Notes: generated from the letters alone by a model not told the origin. DNA of 64,000 bases from Parabacteroides timonensis (GCF_900128505.1 NZ_LT669941.1:278516-342515), one strand, 5' to 3'. Positions 1-8,850 are shown, numbered from the stretch's first letter. Translations and numbers: made by a program.

Positions 1-158
1 TGTTGGTTATGGCAATCGTGGGTGGAGCCGTATTCCCTCTGTTGTTCGGTTGGTTAGCTGACGAATTTGGAAATATGCAGCAGGCTTACTGGATCTGCTT
101 CCCGGCTTATCTGATGATTTTCTATTATGCTTTGAGTGGACATAAGATTCGCGTTTAA
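1..158 (+). CDS. C-terminal end of a sugar MFS transporter (FucP-like), partial
   Basis: The window opens inside a gene whose frame starts at base 3 and ends at a TAA at 156-158, leaving 51 residues. The visible part has GGAVFPLLFGWLADEFGN, a glycine- and proline-rich helix start followed by an acidic turn, and then a hydrophobic last helix ending in a short basic tail. This pattern fits the last two membrane segments of FucP-type sugar:proton symporters of the major facilitator superfamily. The substrate cannot be read from this fragment. Its position ahead of a ribose/nucleoside operon is suggestive only, because a gene on the opposite strand lies between. The family call is moderately sure; everything upstream is outside the window. 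Confidence 0.7.
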   Translation, partial: LVMAIVGGAVFPLLFGWLADEFGNMQQAYWICFPAYLMIFYYALSGHKIRV

Positions 159-179
159 GTCGAATAAGATATAAAGAAG

Positions 180-217
180 AAGGCCGTTTCGGGATCGTCC
201 GACTACGGCCTTTTCAT
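180..217. terminator. Bidirectional rho-independent terminator
   Basis: AAGGCCGT at 180-187 pairs with ACGGCCTT at 205-212, followed by a T-rich tract on the plus strand and preceded by an A-rich tract that serves the minus strand. It lies between two convergent genes, the transporter tail and the repeat protein ending at 220. Confidence 0.75.
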
Positions 218-219
218 TA

Positions 220-1746
220 TTATATATGGTTCTCCGCCAATACTTCCGCAAATGGCTTGTTTGTCAGCTTGCTTTCTATCCAGGAAAGTATATCGAATGT
301 TTTGAGTAATTGTTTCTCGTATTTATCTTGCTTGATCTTTGTGATTTCTTTCTGGAACTGCATCCATAATTTGCTTTGTGATTTTTGGTAGGCCGGCAAC
401 GGATAAGCCATGACAAAGCGAAACAGCAACTTCTCCGTTTGATAGCTTTGCCGTTCATAGCGTATATTCCGTTTGATAGAATTGATTTCGTTCTCAAAGA
501 AGTTATAGTCACCCAACTCTGCCTGTATAAGCAAGTTTATCAATCGGGCTGTCTTATAGGATGGCAATGCATAAAACAATTTCCCGGAACTGAATATTTT
601 CTTCATACTTTTACGTGCCCTGTCGGTATTTCCCAGGCACAGGTGAAGGATGGCTATATTCAGGTACACTTTGAGTTGTGTCTCCAATCTGAGCAGACCG
701 ATCTTCTTGACCAGACTGTCTTCATATTTACCGAATAATATCAGGGCAGCTTCAAACTTACCCGTATTTATCAGGCTGGCCTGCTCATATAAATAAATGT
801 AAGCACTTATTTCTAAAAGAAACTCTGTCGCATAGTCGCCTTGCCGTATTTTTTCCAGCCGTTCGATGAAGAAAGGCATCTCTTTATACAGGCCGGCCAT
901 GTGAAGGCTGTCCAAGACGCCTAGTATCGCACTGAGGTAGTAAATAGGCGGATTTAAAATCAGGTGCTGGTTGGACTCGAAGAGGGTGATAAGCTCCTGG
1001 TAGAAGCGGATCGCAGATTTGTAATTACCGATATTCAGATAGTAGGTGGCCTGAAACAAAAGATGTAGTTTCTTGGCTTCAAAGCCTTTGTAGGAGCTGT
1101 TCGCTATTAAATTCAGCTCACTTAATATCAGGTCGTTCAGATTGTCCTTTTGTTTATCGGAGCGGATGTATCCTTTATAAGTGATCCGGTACTTTAGAAT
1201 ATCATACAATTGCAGGTGAAGATTGGTATTTCTTGAATACTTCATTGTATCGTTGATCTTCATCTGTTTGTTAACCAGTTCACGTTCGGACAATCCTTTA
1301 AAACCGAGTGTACTGAGATATTTGAGTTCGGTCCGGCGGATCAGGAGCAGGAGAGGGTCATTCTCATAAGTTGTCGCCAGGTTCTTGGCTTTATCCAACT
1401 GATTGAAGGCAGCCTCGAAAAGTTCTCTTTCAAAGAGAATCTCCGCCTTGGTGATATGGTTGAAGATGGCTGCCTGTACATTCTCCTTTTTCCGTAAATG
1501 AACCAGGCAATCCATGATTACCCGCGAAAGATGCTTGGCTGCCATTTCGAAACTGTTCTTGCCTTGTTGCTGGCAGAAGAGGGGATAGATTTCTTCTGTG
1601 GGAGTGCCTTTATTTATCAGGTCAAACAGGAAAAGATAGTTCTTTTCTCCATTCTGTAAATTAGCATATAAGCGGAAATATCGTTTTTCCGCTTTCGTGA
1701 GTGATTGGATAAGTAGGATCAGGTGATCCGGATTTGTGTATTTCAT
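220..1746 (-). CDS. Helical-repeat (TPR-like) protein of unknown function
   Basis: A 508-residue soluble protein with no signal peptide or membrane segment. From about residue 85 to 480 it is almost entirely alpha-helical, with helix pairs such as AEILFERELFEAAFNQLDKA and ATYYLNIGNYKSAIRFYQEL that look like degenerate tetratricopeptide repeats. The first 80 residues (LTKAEKRYFRLYANLQNGEK) form a separate basic helical segment. I do not recognise a named family or a DNA-binding domain. It is transcribed divergently from the ribokinase operon across a gap of 298 bp, so a regulatory or accessory role for that operon is possible, but this rests on position alone. The ATG at 1744-1746 is the first plausible start. 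It shares a terminator with the gene ending at 158. Confidence 0.75.
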   Translation of the reverse strand: MKYTNPDHLILLIQSLTKAEKRYFRLYANLQNGEKNYLFLFDLINKGTPTEEIYPLFCQQQGKNSFEMAAKHLSRVIMDCLVHLRKKENVQAAIFNHITKAEILFERELFEAAFNQLDKAKNLATTYENDPLLLLIRRTELKYLSTLGFKGLSERELVNKQMKINDTMKYSRNTNLHLQLYDILKYRITYKGYIRSDKQKDNLNDLILSELNLIANSSYKGFEAKKLHLLFQATYYLNIGNYKSAIRFYQELITLFESNQHLILNPPIYYLSAILGVLDSLHMAGLYKEMPFFIERLEKIRQGDYATEFLLEISAYIYLYEQASLINTGKFEAALILFGKYEDSLVKKIGLLRLETQLKVYLNIAILHLCLGNTDRARKSMKKIFSSGKLFYALPSYKTARLINLLIQAELGDYNFFENEINSIKRNIRYERQSYQTEKLLFRFVMAYPLPAYQKSQSKLWMQFQKEITKIKQDKYEKQLLKTFDILSWIESKLTNKPFAEVLAENHI

Positions 1747-2044
1747 ATCTGTATCGGATTATCCTTGGTAGAATTCAGTGTTATATCGTACAACGAAATT
1801 AAACAAAGTTTTCAAAATGTATGGGAAGATACCTCTTTTTCTGTTATAGTTACTATAATTATAAACATAACATTTGTTAATGATGTTGTTGGTTGTATAG
1901 TGCTACTTTATAGCTGTTTATACATTATTGACGGCTAAGAATAATCGATTTGGGTTTATCTGTAGAAAGAAATTATTCATGGTACAATAGAGATTATAAA
2001 GTTATATTTGTATCGCTTCATTGCAGACTTTAAATTTTATAGAT
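1747..2044. other. Divergent intergenic region upstream of the ribokinase operon
   Basis: This AT-rich 298-bp gap separates the divergent repeat protein and ribokinase. It holds the ribokinase -7 box (2003-2010) and a perfect 7+1+7 palindrome at 1844-1858 (TTATAGT, T, ACTATAA) that could be an operator. No open frame in it looks like a gene. Confidence 0.4.
2003..2010 (+). promoter_or_regulatory. -7 box of the ribokinase operon promoter
   Basis: TATATTTG matches the Bacteroidetes -7 consensus TAnnTTTG. It places transcription start near 2016-2018, giving a leader of about 28 nt before the ATG at 2045. No clear TTTG -33 element sits at the expected distance. Confidence 0.55.
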
Positions 2045-2974
2045 ATGAACACAGAACAGTTAGACCGTCATAATATCCTGGTAGTGGGTAGTAGCAATAC
2101 GGATATGGTTATTAAAGCCGGACATCTTCCCCGCCCGGGAGAAACCATTCTGGGTGGAACTTTCTTTATGAATCCCGGAGGAAAGGGTGCAAACCAGGCC
2201 GTTTCCATTGCCCGTCTGGGAGCTTCCGTTACTTTCATTTGTAAGACGGGCAGTGATATTTTCGGGCATCAGTCCCAGATGCTTTTTGAAGAGGAAGGCA
2301 TCAATACTTCTTATATCTTTTCTGACTCCGAACATCCTTCCGGAGTCGCTTTAATTACAGTAGACGATCATGCCGAAAACTGTATTGTGGTTGCTTCCGG
2401 AGCAAATGCCAATTTGTTGCCTTCCGATCTGGCAAAAGCAGAAGAGGCGATCGACCAGGCCGATATCGTCTTGATGCAACTGGAGATCCCGATGGAAACC
2501 GTGGAATATGTGGCGGAAATAGCTTATCGAAAGAATAAAAAAGTAATCCTGAATCCGGCACCTGCACATCCGTTATCTCCCTCGTTGTTGAAGCATCTAT
2601 ATATGATTACCCCGAACGAAACAGAAGCTGAAATGATTTCCGGAGTCAGGATAACCGACCAGGAATCGGCTATTGAGGCAGCCCGTGTACTTTCGGGGAT
2701 GGGTGTCCAGAATGTTATAATCACCCTGGGTTCAAAAGGAGCTTTAGTGTATTGTAACGAAGGGGTTGAACTTGTGCCGGCCTTGAATGTAGAAGCAGTA
2801 GACACCACTGCAGCGGGTGATGTTTTTAACGGGGCTTTGACCGTTGCTTTGTCAGAAGGACGAAACCAGATGGAAGCTGTCCGTTTTGCTTGTAAAGCTT
2901 CAGCAATCTCTGTAACCCGGGTTGGGGCACAGTCTTCTGTCCCTTACCGGAGTGAAGTCGATATATTTGAGTAA
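2045..2974 (+). CDS. rbsK: Ribokinase (PfkB family)
   Basis: Phosphorylates D-ribose at O5 with ATP in the cytoplasm, feeding the pentose phosphate pathway. The 309-residue protein has the PfkB N-terminal signature (GGKGANQAVSIARLGA, about residues 41-56) and the C-terminal signature DTTAAGDVFNGAL with catalytic base Asp259. Length is normal for ribokinase. An in-frame TTG at 2021 would add eight residues, but it lies only about ten bases after the -7 box, so the ATG at 2045 is chosen. It is the first gene of a tight operon (gaps of 18, 8 and 9 bp) with an ADP-ribosylglycohydrolase, a nucleoside hydrolase and a sugar transporter. That context supports ribose as the substrate over other PfkB sugars. 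Confidence 0.9.
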   Translation: MNTEQLDRHNILVVGSSNTDMVIKAGHLPRPGETILGGTFFMNPGGKGANQAVSIARLGASVTFICKTGSDIFGHQSQMLFEEEGINTSYIFSDSEHPSGVALITVDDHAENCIVVASGANANLLPSDLAKAEEAIDQADIVLMQLEIPMETVEYVAEIAYRKNKKVILNPAPAHPLSPSLLKHLYMITPNETEAEMISGVRITDQESAIEAARVLSGMGVQNVIITLGSKGALVYCNEGVELVPALNVEAVDTTAAGDVFNGALTVALSEGRNQMEAVRFACKASAISVTRVGAQSSVPYRSEVDIFE

Positions 2975-2992
2975 AATAATAATCTGCTTATT

Positions 2993-4549
2993 ATGAAAAA
3001 TCTGATTGTACCTATTTTATCCGGCTGTTTGTTCCTGCTAGGGACTGTAGCCTGTTCGGAACGGCCGTCTGCAGGAAAACAAGTCGTTTTACCATCGGAA
3101 ATATCCATTACGAAAGAGAAATTGATGGATAAGATCAAAGGAGGATGGGCCGGACAAACGATCGGTTGTACGTATGGAGGGCCGACGGAGTTCCGCTATA
3201 ACGGGACGATGATACAGGATTATGTCCCTATTGTCTGGCCGGACGGTTATATCAAATGGTGGTATGAAAACAGTCCCGGTCTGTATGATGATGTCTATAT
3301 GGATCTGACCTTTGTAGATGTCTTCGACCGCTTAGGGTTGGATGCACCGGTCGACTCTTTTGCAATGGCATTTGCAAAAGCCGGATATATGTTGTGGCAT
3401 GCCAACCAGGCTGCACGTTATAACATATTGCATGGAATTATGCCGCCGGCTTCCGGGCATTGGCTGAATAACCCGCATGCAGACGATCTGGATTATCAGA
3501 TCGAAGCCGATTATGCCGGCCTGATGTCACCGGGAATGCCGAATACCGCATCTGAAATTTCGGATAAGATCGGCCATATTATGAATTATGGCGACGGCTG
3601 GTATGGCGGTGTCTATGTGGGTGCCATGTATTCACTTGCATTTATTTCGGATGATATCGGATTTATTGTTACCGAAGCCCTTAAAACGATACCTAAGGAG
3701 AGCCGTTACTATCAATGTATGAACGATGTGATCCGTTGGCATAAGGAATTTCCGGATGATTGGAAACGGACTTGGTTCGAATGCGAAAAGAAATGGAGTG
3801 AAGATATAGGTTGTCCGGACGGCGTTTTTGTTCCGTTCAATATTGATGCGGTGATCAACAGTGCCTATATTGTGATCGGCCTGTTGTATGGCGAAGGTGA
3901 CTTCTATAAAACAATGGATATTGCTACCCGTTGCGGGCAGGATTCCGATTGTAATCCGGCTTCTGCCGCAGGTATTTTGGGTACGGTATTGGGATACAGT
4001 AAAATTCCTGACTATTGGCTGAAGAATCTGAAAGAAGTAGAAGATATGGATTTCGCCTATACAACGATTTCACTAAATAAAGCTTACCGGATGAGTTTCG
4101 ATCAGGCTTTGCAGGTAGTTGAACGGAATGGAGGAAAGGTAGAAGGAGACCAGGTTCTCATTTCCTGCCAGCAACCTGTCCCTGTAAAATTAGAGAAAGC
4201 TTTTGACGGCATGTATCCCGTAGATCGCATTGGCGTCAATAAGCGTGTTGTTGATGTCGGAAATGTCGCATTTGAAGGAACCGGCATTGTCTTTAAAGGG
4301 CATGTGCAGTCGAACAACGATGAATATGTGGCCCGTGTGGAAATGTATATAGATGGAGAGTTGGTAGAAACAGCCAACCTACCAGCCTCGTATATTACCC
4401 GCCGTCATGAATTGTTCTGGAAATATCAGTTACCGAAGGAACAACATACTGTTTCTTTTAAGTGGCTGAATCCACAGTCGGATGCATCCGTTAACTTCGG
4501 AGAAGCGATCGTTTATTCCGACACCCCATTAAGTATTAACCATCAATAA
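2993..4549 (+). CDS. ADP-ribosylglycohydrolase-family lipoprotein
   Basis: A 518-residue exported protein starting with a lipoprotein signal peptide (LLGTVACS, Cys at about residue 21). Residues 40-385 are an ADP-ribosylglycohydrolase fold: GGWAGQTIGCTYGGPTEF near the N-terminus, the metal-binding acidic run YDDVYMDLTF, and the C-terminal metal motif GQDSDCNPASAAGILG. Residues 390-518 form an extra beta-rich domain rich in aromatic residues, absent from DraG-type intracellular enzymes and perhaps used for substrate binding. Known family members cleave N- or O-glycosidic bonds to ribose. A periplasmic or surface location next to a nucleoside hydrolase and ribokinase suggests release of ribose from nucleosides, ADP-ribose or a related glycoside. 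Exact substrate unknown. Confidence 0.82.
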   Translation: MKNLIVPILSGCLFLLGTVACSERPSAGKQVVLPSEISITKEKLMDKIKGGWAGQTIGCTYGGPTEFRYNGTMIQDYVPIVWPDGYIKWWYENSPGLYDDVYMDLTFVDVFDRLGLDAPVDSFAMAFAKAGYMLWHANQAARYNILHGIMPPASGHWLNNPHADDLDYQIEADYAGLMSPGMPNTASEISDKIGHIMNYGDGWYGGVYVGAMYSLAFISDDIGFIVTEALKTIPKESRYYQCMNDVIRWHKEFPDDWKRTWFECEKKWSEDIGCPDGVFVPFNIDAVINSAYIVIGLLYGEGDFYKTMDIATRCGQDSDCNPASAAGILGTVLGYSKIPDYWLKNLKEVEDMDFAYTTISLNKAYRMSFDQALQVVERNGGKVEGDQVLISCQQPVPVKLEKAFDGMYPVDRIGVNKRVVDVGNVAFEGTGIVFKGHVQSNNDEYVARVEMYIDGELVETANLPASYITRRHELFWKYQLPKEQHTVSFKWLNPQSDASVNFGEAIVYSDTPLSINHQ

Positions 4550-4557
4550 ATCATATC

Positions 4558-5571
4558 ATGAAACAATCTTTTTTGTTAATCTGTTTATTATCCCTGCTGG
4601 TTGCCTGTAACGGGACAGCAAAGAAAACAGCGCAAGAAGCCGCTGTGCAACCCGTGAATTTGATCCTGGATACCGATCTGGGACCTGATTATGACGATGT
4701 GGGAGCAATGGCTGTTATGCATGCACTGGCCGACAGTGGTTATGTGAACATACTCGCAACCTTATCATCTAATCATGATGAATCGGTTATTCCTTGTATA
4801 GATGTATTGAATACGTATTTCAACCGTCCGGATATTATACTCGGGGCACCTAAAAGCGAGGGAGGCGTTACAATGACTTCCGGCCATAAAATAAAATGGA
4901 CGGAGGTTTTGCCAACCAAGTATCCTCATAAAACAAAGAAAACATCAGACGCTCCGGATGCTGTTCAGGTATACCGGAAGATACTGAGTTCGCAACCGGA
5001 TAATAGTGTGGTGATTTGTACGGTTGGTTTCTTTACCAACCTGAAAGACCTGTTACTCTCTGCTGGTGACGAGTATAGTCCGTTATCGGGAAAAGAACTG
5101 GTGGAGAAAAAGGTAAAACGCCTGGTGTCGATGGCTGGCTTTTTTCCTCAGGGGCGGGAGTTTAACGTGTATTGTGATACACCGGCCTCTAAAGTTGTAG
5201 CCGAACAGTGGCCTACGGAAATTGTTTTTAGCGGTTTTGAGATCGGTGATGTTATATTAACCGGGAAGAAGTTGGTGGCTTCCGATATTGATAATAGCCC
5301 GGTGAAGGATACTTATGCCCAATGTTTTGCAGAAGGAGATCCGGATGGACGACAGAGTTGGGATCATACTGCTGTGTTAGTGGCAGTGAAAGGTTACGAG
5401 CCTTATTTTGATGTGGAAAGAGGTACTTTCAGTATTATCGATAATGAAGGTACTAACTCCTGGACACCGGATGCCGCAGGTAAGCATCTTCGCCTGATTG
5501 AAAAGCTGCCTCCTGCACAGATGGTTGGGATAATTGAAAATTATATGATGCATCAACCGTCCTCTAAATAA
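4558..5571 (+). CDS. Nucleoside hydrolase-family lipoprotein
   Basis: A 337-residue exported protein with lipobox LLVACN (Cys17). It belongs to the inosine/uridine-preferring nucleoside hydrolase family: the calcium-binding signature DTDLGPDYDD lies at about residues 39-48, TVGFFTNL in the middle, and SWDHTAVLVAV near the C-terminus supplies the late aspartate. Such enzymes hydrolyse the N-glycosidic bond of ribonucleosides to give ribose and base. Export to the envelope is unusual for classical nucleoside hydrolases but fits scavenging. It lies 8 bp after the ADP-ribosylglycohydrolase gene and 9 bp before a transporter gene, within one operon. The substrate (purine, pyrimidine or modified nucleoside) cannot be told from sequence. 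Confidence 0.85.
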   Translation: MKQSFLLICLLSLLVACNGTAKKTAQEAAVQPVNLILDTDLGPDYDDVGAMAVMHALADSGYVNILATLSSNHDESVIPCIDVLNTYFNRPDIILGAPKSEGGVTMTSGHKIKWTEVLPTKYPHKTKKTSDAPDAVQVYRKILSSQPDNSVVICTVGFFTNLKDLLLSAGDEYSPLSGKELVEKKVKRLVSMAGFFPQGREFNVYCDTPASKVVAEQWPTEIVFSGFEIGDVILTGKKLVASDIDNSPVKDTYAQCFAEGDPDGRQSWDHTAVLVAVKGYEPYFDVERGTFSIIDNEGTNSWTPDAAGKHLRLIEKLPPAQMVGIIENYMMHQPSSK

Positions 5572-5580
5572 AATTGTGTT

Positions 5581-6582
5581 ATGTTTATAGTTAATAGTTA
5601 TTCATTAGCGATCGTCTTCTGTGTGATCACCATGCTTTGCTGGGGTTCATGGGGTAATACGCAGAAGCTCGCATCCCGGACGTGGAGATATGAGTTCTTT
5701 TACTGGGATTATGTATTAGGCGTTCTTTTGTTTTCTATCCTTTCTGCTTTTACTTTAGGCAGTTTTGGAGCAGAAGGACGAAGTTTCTTACCGGATCTGG
5801 CACAAGCGGATGTTCTCAATATCGGTAGTGCATTTCTTGGTGGTATCATCTTTAACGCGTCCAATATTTTACTGTCTGCCGCTATTGCTATTTGTGGCAT
5901 GTCGGTAGCGTTTCCTGTCGGGGTCGGTTTGGCACTGGTCCTGGGAGTCTTGATCAATTATTTTGGAGCGGCTAAAGGGGAACCTATGTACATCTTTGCC
6001 GGAGTCGCTTTGATAACGGTTGCTATTATACTGAATGGGCTTGCCTATAAAAAGGCATTGGTGGGTTCGAAGAAAGTGTCGGGGAAAGGCTTGTTTATCT
6101 CTGTTGCCGCCGGAGTGATTATGGCATTCTTCTATCGTTTTGTAGCCGCTTCAATGGATCTGGATAATTTTGCCAATCCGGCAGCGGGAAAATTAACACC
6201 TTATACGGCCGTCTTTATCTTTGCCTTAGGTGTTTTTGCAAGCAACTTCCTGTTCAATACAATTGCAATGAAGAAACCTGTCGAAGGGGATCCCGTTTCT
6301 ATTTCCGGTTACTTCAAAGGAGATATGAAGACTCACCTGGTAGGTGTTTTAGGCGGTGTTATCTGGTGTATTGGGCAATCATTTAGCCTGATTGCTTCAG
6401 GAAAAGCCGGGGCTGCCATATCTTATGGATTAGGGCAAGGAGCTACTTTAGTTTCTGCTTTATGGGGAATTCTGATCTGGCATGAGTTTAAGGGTGCTCC
6501 CAAATCTTCGAATTATCTGAATTTGGGTATGTTCATTTTATTTGTCATGGGGTTGGGTTTCCTTATTTACGCGGGAGCTTGA
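5581..6582 (+). CDS. GRP-type sugar transporter (RhaT/GlcU-like, DMT superfamily)
   Basis: A 333-residue inner-membrane protein with about ten hydrophobic segments and no signal peptide. The start (VITMLCWGSWGNTQKLASRTWRYE, broken here by the natural first helix end near residue 22) is typical of glucose/ribose porters and L-rhamnose-proton symporters, as are FPVGVGLALVLG and the late SYGLGQGATLVSALWGILIW. It is the last gene of the operon and is followed by a strong terminator. With exported ribose-releasing hydrolases upstream and ribokinase in the same operon, uptake of free ribose is the simplest reading. L-rhamnose is less likely because no rhamnose catabolic gene is present. Confidence 0.8.
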   Translation: MFIVNSYSLAIVFCVITMLCWGSWGNTQKLASRTWRYEFFYWDYVLGVLLFSILSAFTLGSFGAEGRSFLPDLAQADVLNIGSAFLGGIIFNASNILLSAAIAICGMSVAFPVGVGLALVLGVLINYFGAAKGEPMYIFAGVALITVAIILNGLAYKKALVGSKKVSGKGLFISVAAGVIMAFFYRFVAASMDLDNFANPAAGKLTPYTAVFIFALGVFASNFLFNTIAMKKPVEGDPVSISGYFKGDMKTHLVGVLGGVIWCIGQSFSLIASGKAGAAISYGLGQGATLVSALWGILIWHEFKGAPKSSNYLNLGMFILFVMGLGFLIYAGA

Positions 6583-6607
6583 TTTATATTCTATCTGTGA
6601 ATACAGA

Positions 6608-6650
6608 GGGGATAAAGGGTGTTTTTACAGCCCCTTTATCCCCTTTTTAT
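6608..6650 (+). terminator. Rho-independent terminator of the ribose/nucleoside operon
   Basis: A perfect 12-bp stem, GGGGATAAAGGG at 6608-6619 with CCCTTTATCCCC at 6632-6643, followed directly by TTTTT. Confidence 0.9.
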
Positions 6651-6682
6651 TAGGGAATACAGAAAATTTCAGGAAAAAGCCG

Positions 6683-6690
6683 TACATTTG
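6683..6690 (+). promoter_or_regulatory. -7 box upstream of the gene at 6741
   Basis: TACATTTG fits TAnnTTTG and lies just after a terminator, 50 bp before the ATG. Confidence 0.5.
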
Positions 6691-6740
6691 TCTTAGTTTC
6701 TTGTTTATTGGGTATAGTATATAACTAAAAAAACAGGTCT

Positions 6741-7496
6741 ATGAAAGAAGAAGGTGATGTATTTAAGAAATTCCGGGACTCTTTTAGTAAGATGGACGGA
6801 CATTTCCATATATTAGAACAGCGTGTACCGGTCGAACTTCAGATGGAGTATTTCAAATATTCCGAACAGGTTCGAAAAGGCAAAGTGAAGCAGGATTTGG
6901 ATGATATGGATTATACAGCCTTCCGTGAAAGTCTGTCTGATCCTGAGTCGACAACCGATCATAAGAGATATGTATTATCCATGTTGGCAACTTCCCGCCA
7001 GGTAAAAGCATACCGGATGCTGGAAGATTATGTGCAACATCCGGATGAAGATGTAAGTAACTGGGCTTATATGGCTTTAATGGAAAGTCGTATTTCGTTG
7101 GAGTCGGAGTTATCGGACGAGAAACAAATATATATTTCTACCGGTTTGGGTGGAAGAGGTGAGAAACTTCGTTTTTATGTTTTGATACTATCGAAGGACA
7201 GGACTTCTTTCCTCGATTATCAGCGTAAGGTGATAGAGCGTGAATTTGCCTATTTCTTACCAAAAGAAGATTGTGAGATCGAACGTCTGACAATCGGCGA
7301 ACAGTATGTTGAACTGGTATTTTTAATACCGGTACGTGCAGACATCAAGTTAACTCTCGACAGGGTTATCAATGAATGTAATCAGTACGGTGATTTCCTT
7401 TCGGATATATTTACGATCACAAACGTAAAAGAACTGACGCATCAGGAAATTACTGATATTATAAATAAGAATGGAAACAGTAAAACAAGCCATTAA
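6741..7496 (+). CDS. Conserved hypothetical protein, helical-repeat N-terminus
   Basis: A 251-residue soluble acidic protein without signal peptide. Residues 60-125 look like HEAT-type helix pairs (RYVLSMLATSRQVKAYRMLE, then WAYMALMESRISLES), and residues 130-240 form a mixed alpha/beta domain that repeats a beta-strand pattern (FYVLILSKDR, then YVELVFLIPV). No catalytic motif is visible and I do not recognise the family. The gene overlaps gtrA by 26 bp, so the two are almost certainly co-transcribed and perhaps translationally coupled. Its function may touch envelope glycan or lipid modification. Confidence 0.75.
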   Translation: MKEEGDVFKKFRDSFSKMDGHFHILEQRVPVELQMEYFKYSEQVRKGKVKQDLDDMDYTAFRESLSDPESTTDHKRYVLSMLATSRQVKAYRMLEDYVQHPDEDVSNWAYMALMESRISLESELSDEKQIYISTGLGGRGEKLRFYVLILSKDRTSFLDYQRKVIEREFAYFLPKEDCEIERLTIGEQYVELVFLIPVRADIKLTLDRVINECNQYGDFLSDIFTITNVKELTHQEITDIINKNGNSKTSH

Positions 7497-7851
7497 GTAT
7501 GGTGTGGTAGGAGTGAGCAACACCTTGATAACAATGGCCGTTATCTGGGTGATGATGAAACTCTTCGGATGTCGGGAAGGTTTATCTAATTTAACGGGAT
7601 ATGTAGCGGGATTGCTGAATAGTTTCATCTGGAACAAGCAATGGACTTTCAAGGGAAGTTCTACCGGATGGACGAAAGGTGCAATCCGCTTTGGTATTGC
7701 GTTTGCGGTATGTTATGTCCTGCAATACGGGCTGGTGCTTCTATTAAATTCCCAGTTAACGATCGACCATTACTACAACCATTTAATAGGAATGGTTTTC
7801 TATACAGCGATCAATTTTTTAATAAACAAGTTTTATACCTTTAAGGCTTAA
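7471..7851 (+). CDS. GtrA-like membrane protein
   Basis: A 126-residue inner-membrane protein with four hydrophobic segments. The features of the GtrA family are present: IKYGVVGVSNTLI at the start, FIWNKQWTFKG after helix two, and the closing FLINKFYTFKA. GtrA-family proteins are thought to flip undecaprenyl-phosphate-linked sugars. The gene overlaps the upstream gene by 26 bp and sits 5 bp before a GtrB-like glycosyltransferase, the classic pairing. It probably serves glycosylation of a surface polymer or a lipid. Confidence 0.88.
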   Translation: METVKQAIKYGVVGVSNTLITMAVIWVMMKLFGCREGLSNLTGYVAGLLNSFIWNKQWTFKGSSTGWTKGAIRFGIAFAVCYVLQYGLVLLLNSQLTIDHYYNHLIGMVFYTAINFLINKFYTFKA

Positions 7852-7856
7852 CGGAA

Positions 7857-8792
7857 ATGAAGAAGCTCGCAGTCATAGTTCCCTGCTACAACGAGGAGTT
7901 GGTTATCGGCGAATCATATCGTCGTACGAGAGAGGCTTTACAGTCGCTCCCTATCGCAACAGAGATTATATATATAAATGATGGAAGCCGGGATAGAACC
8001 CGTGAGTTGCTGGATGAGATAGCAGCTTCCGATCCTCAGGTAAAAGTGATCCATTTTTCCCGTAATTTCGGTCATCAGCCGGCAGTGACGGCTGGTATAA
8101 ACCATTGTGATGCAGATCTTGCAGTTATTTTGGATGCCGATATGCAGGACCCTCCCGAGTTGATTGCCGGGATATTAGAGTTGCAGGAAAAGGAGAATGC
8201 GAACGTAGTCTATTGTGTCCGTAAGTCACGCGAAGGCGAAAGCTTTTTCAAGAAAGTTACCTCAAAGGCTTTCTACCGTTTGCTGAATTACATGAGCGAC
8301 GTTAGTTTCCCCTTGGATACTGGTGACTTCCGTATGATCGACCGTAAGATCATGGACCAGTTCGACCGTTTTCAGGAAAGAGGTAAATATATCCGCGGAT
8401 TGATTAGCTGGCTGGGTTATAAGCAAGTTCCGTTCTATTATGAACGAGAAGCCCGTATAGCCGGTGAAACCAAATATCCTTTCAGCAAAATGTGGAAGTT
8501 TGCATCGACCGCCATGCTCTATTTCTCTAAAAAGCCACTTCGACTGGCAACCAGCCTTGGGTTTATAGCAGTGGTAGTCGGAATAGTCCTGGCAGCGTGG
8601 TTCACCTTAGGTAAAATATATGGCTTTAGCAATGCTGAAAGCGGTTGGACCTCTATTATGACCTCTGTTATTTTCTTTGGAGGAGTGCAGTTGCTGACAG
8701 TAGGCGTATTGGGACAATATGTAGGTATCTTGTTCGATGAGATCAAGGCGCGTCCTGAGTATATTATTGACGAAAAGAAAAACTTCAGATAG
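7857..8792 (+). CDS. GtrB-like polyprenyl-phosphate glycosyltransferase (GT2)
   Basis: A 311-residue membrane-attached family 2 glycosyltransferase. The N-terminus AVIVPCYNEE, the nucleotide-sugar DxD motif at Asp93/Asp95 (LDADMQDPPE), and the DTGDFRMIDR segment are diagnostic of the dolichol-phosphate mannosyltransferase/GtrB group. Two membrane helices follow at about residues 230-255 and 265-290. These enzymes transfer a sugar from UDP or GDP to undecaprenyl phosphate on the cytoplasmic face. The gene follows gtrA by 5 bp. The identity of the sugar is unknown. Confidence 0.9.
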   Translation: MKKLAVIVPCYNEELVIGESYRRTREALQSLPIATEIIYINDGSRDRTRELLDEIAASDPQVKVIHFSRNFGHQPAVTAGINHCDADLAVILDADMQDPPELIAGILELQEKENANVVYCVRKSREGESFFKKVTSKAFYRLLNYMSDVSFPLDTGDFRMIDRKIMDQFDRFQERGKYIRGLISWLGYKQVPFYYEREARIAGETKYPFSKMWKFASTAMLYFSKKPLRLATSLGFIAVVVGIVLAAWFTLGKIYGFSNAESGWTSIMTSVIFFGGVQLLTVGVLGQYVGILFDEIKARPEYIIDEKKNFR

Positions 8793-8804
8793 ATGCTTTT
8801 TAGA

Positions 8805-8850
8805 TTTCCTTCGGATGTAATTCTATTTTCATCCGAAGGAAATTTTATTT
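8805..8850. terminator. Bidirectional terminator between the glycosyltransferase and msrA
   Basis: A perfect 13-bp stem, TTTCCTTCGGATG (8805-8817) with CATCCGAAGGAAA (8830-8842), with T-rich flanks on both strands, between convergent genes. Confidence 0.88.
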
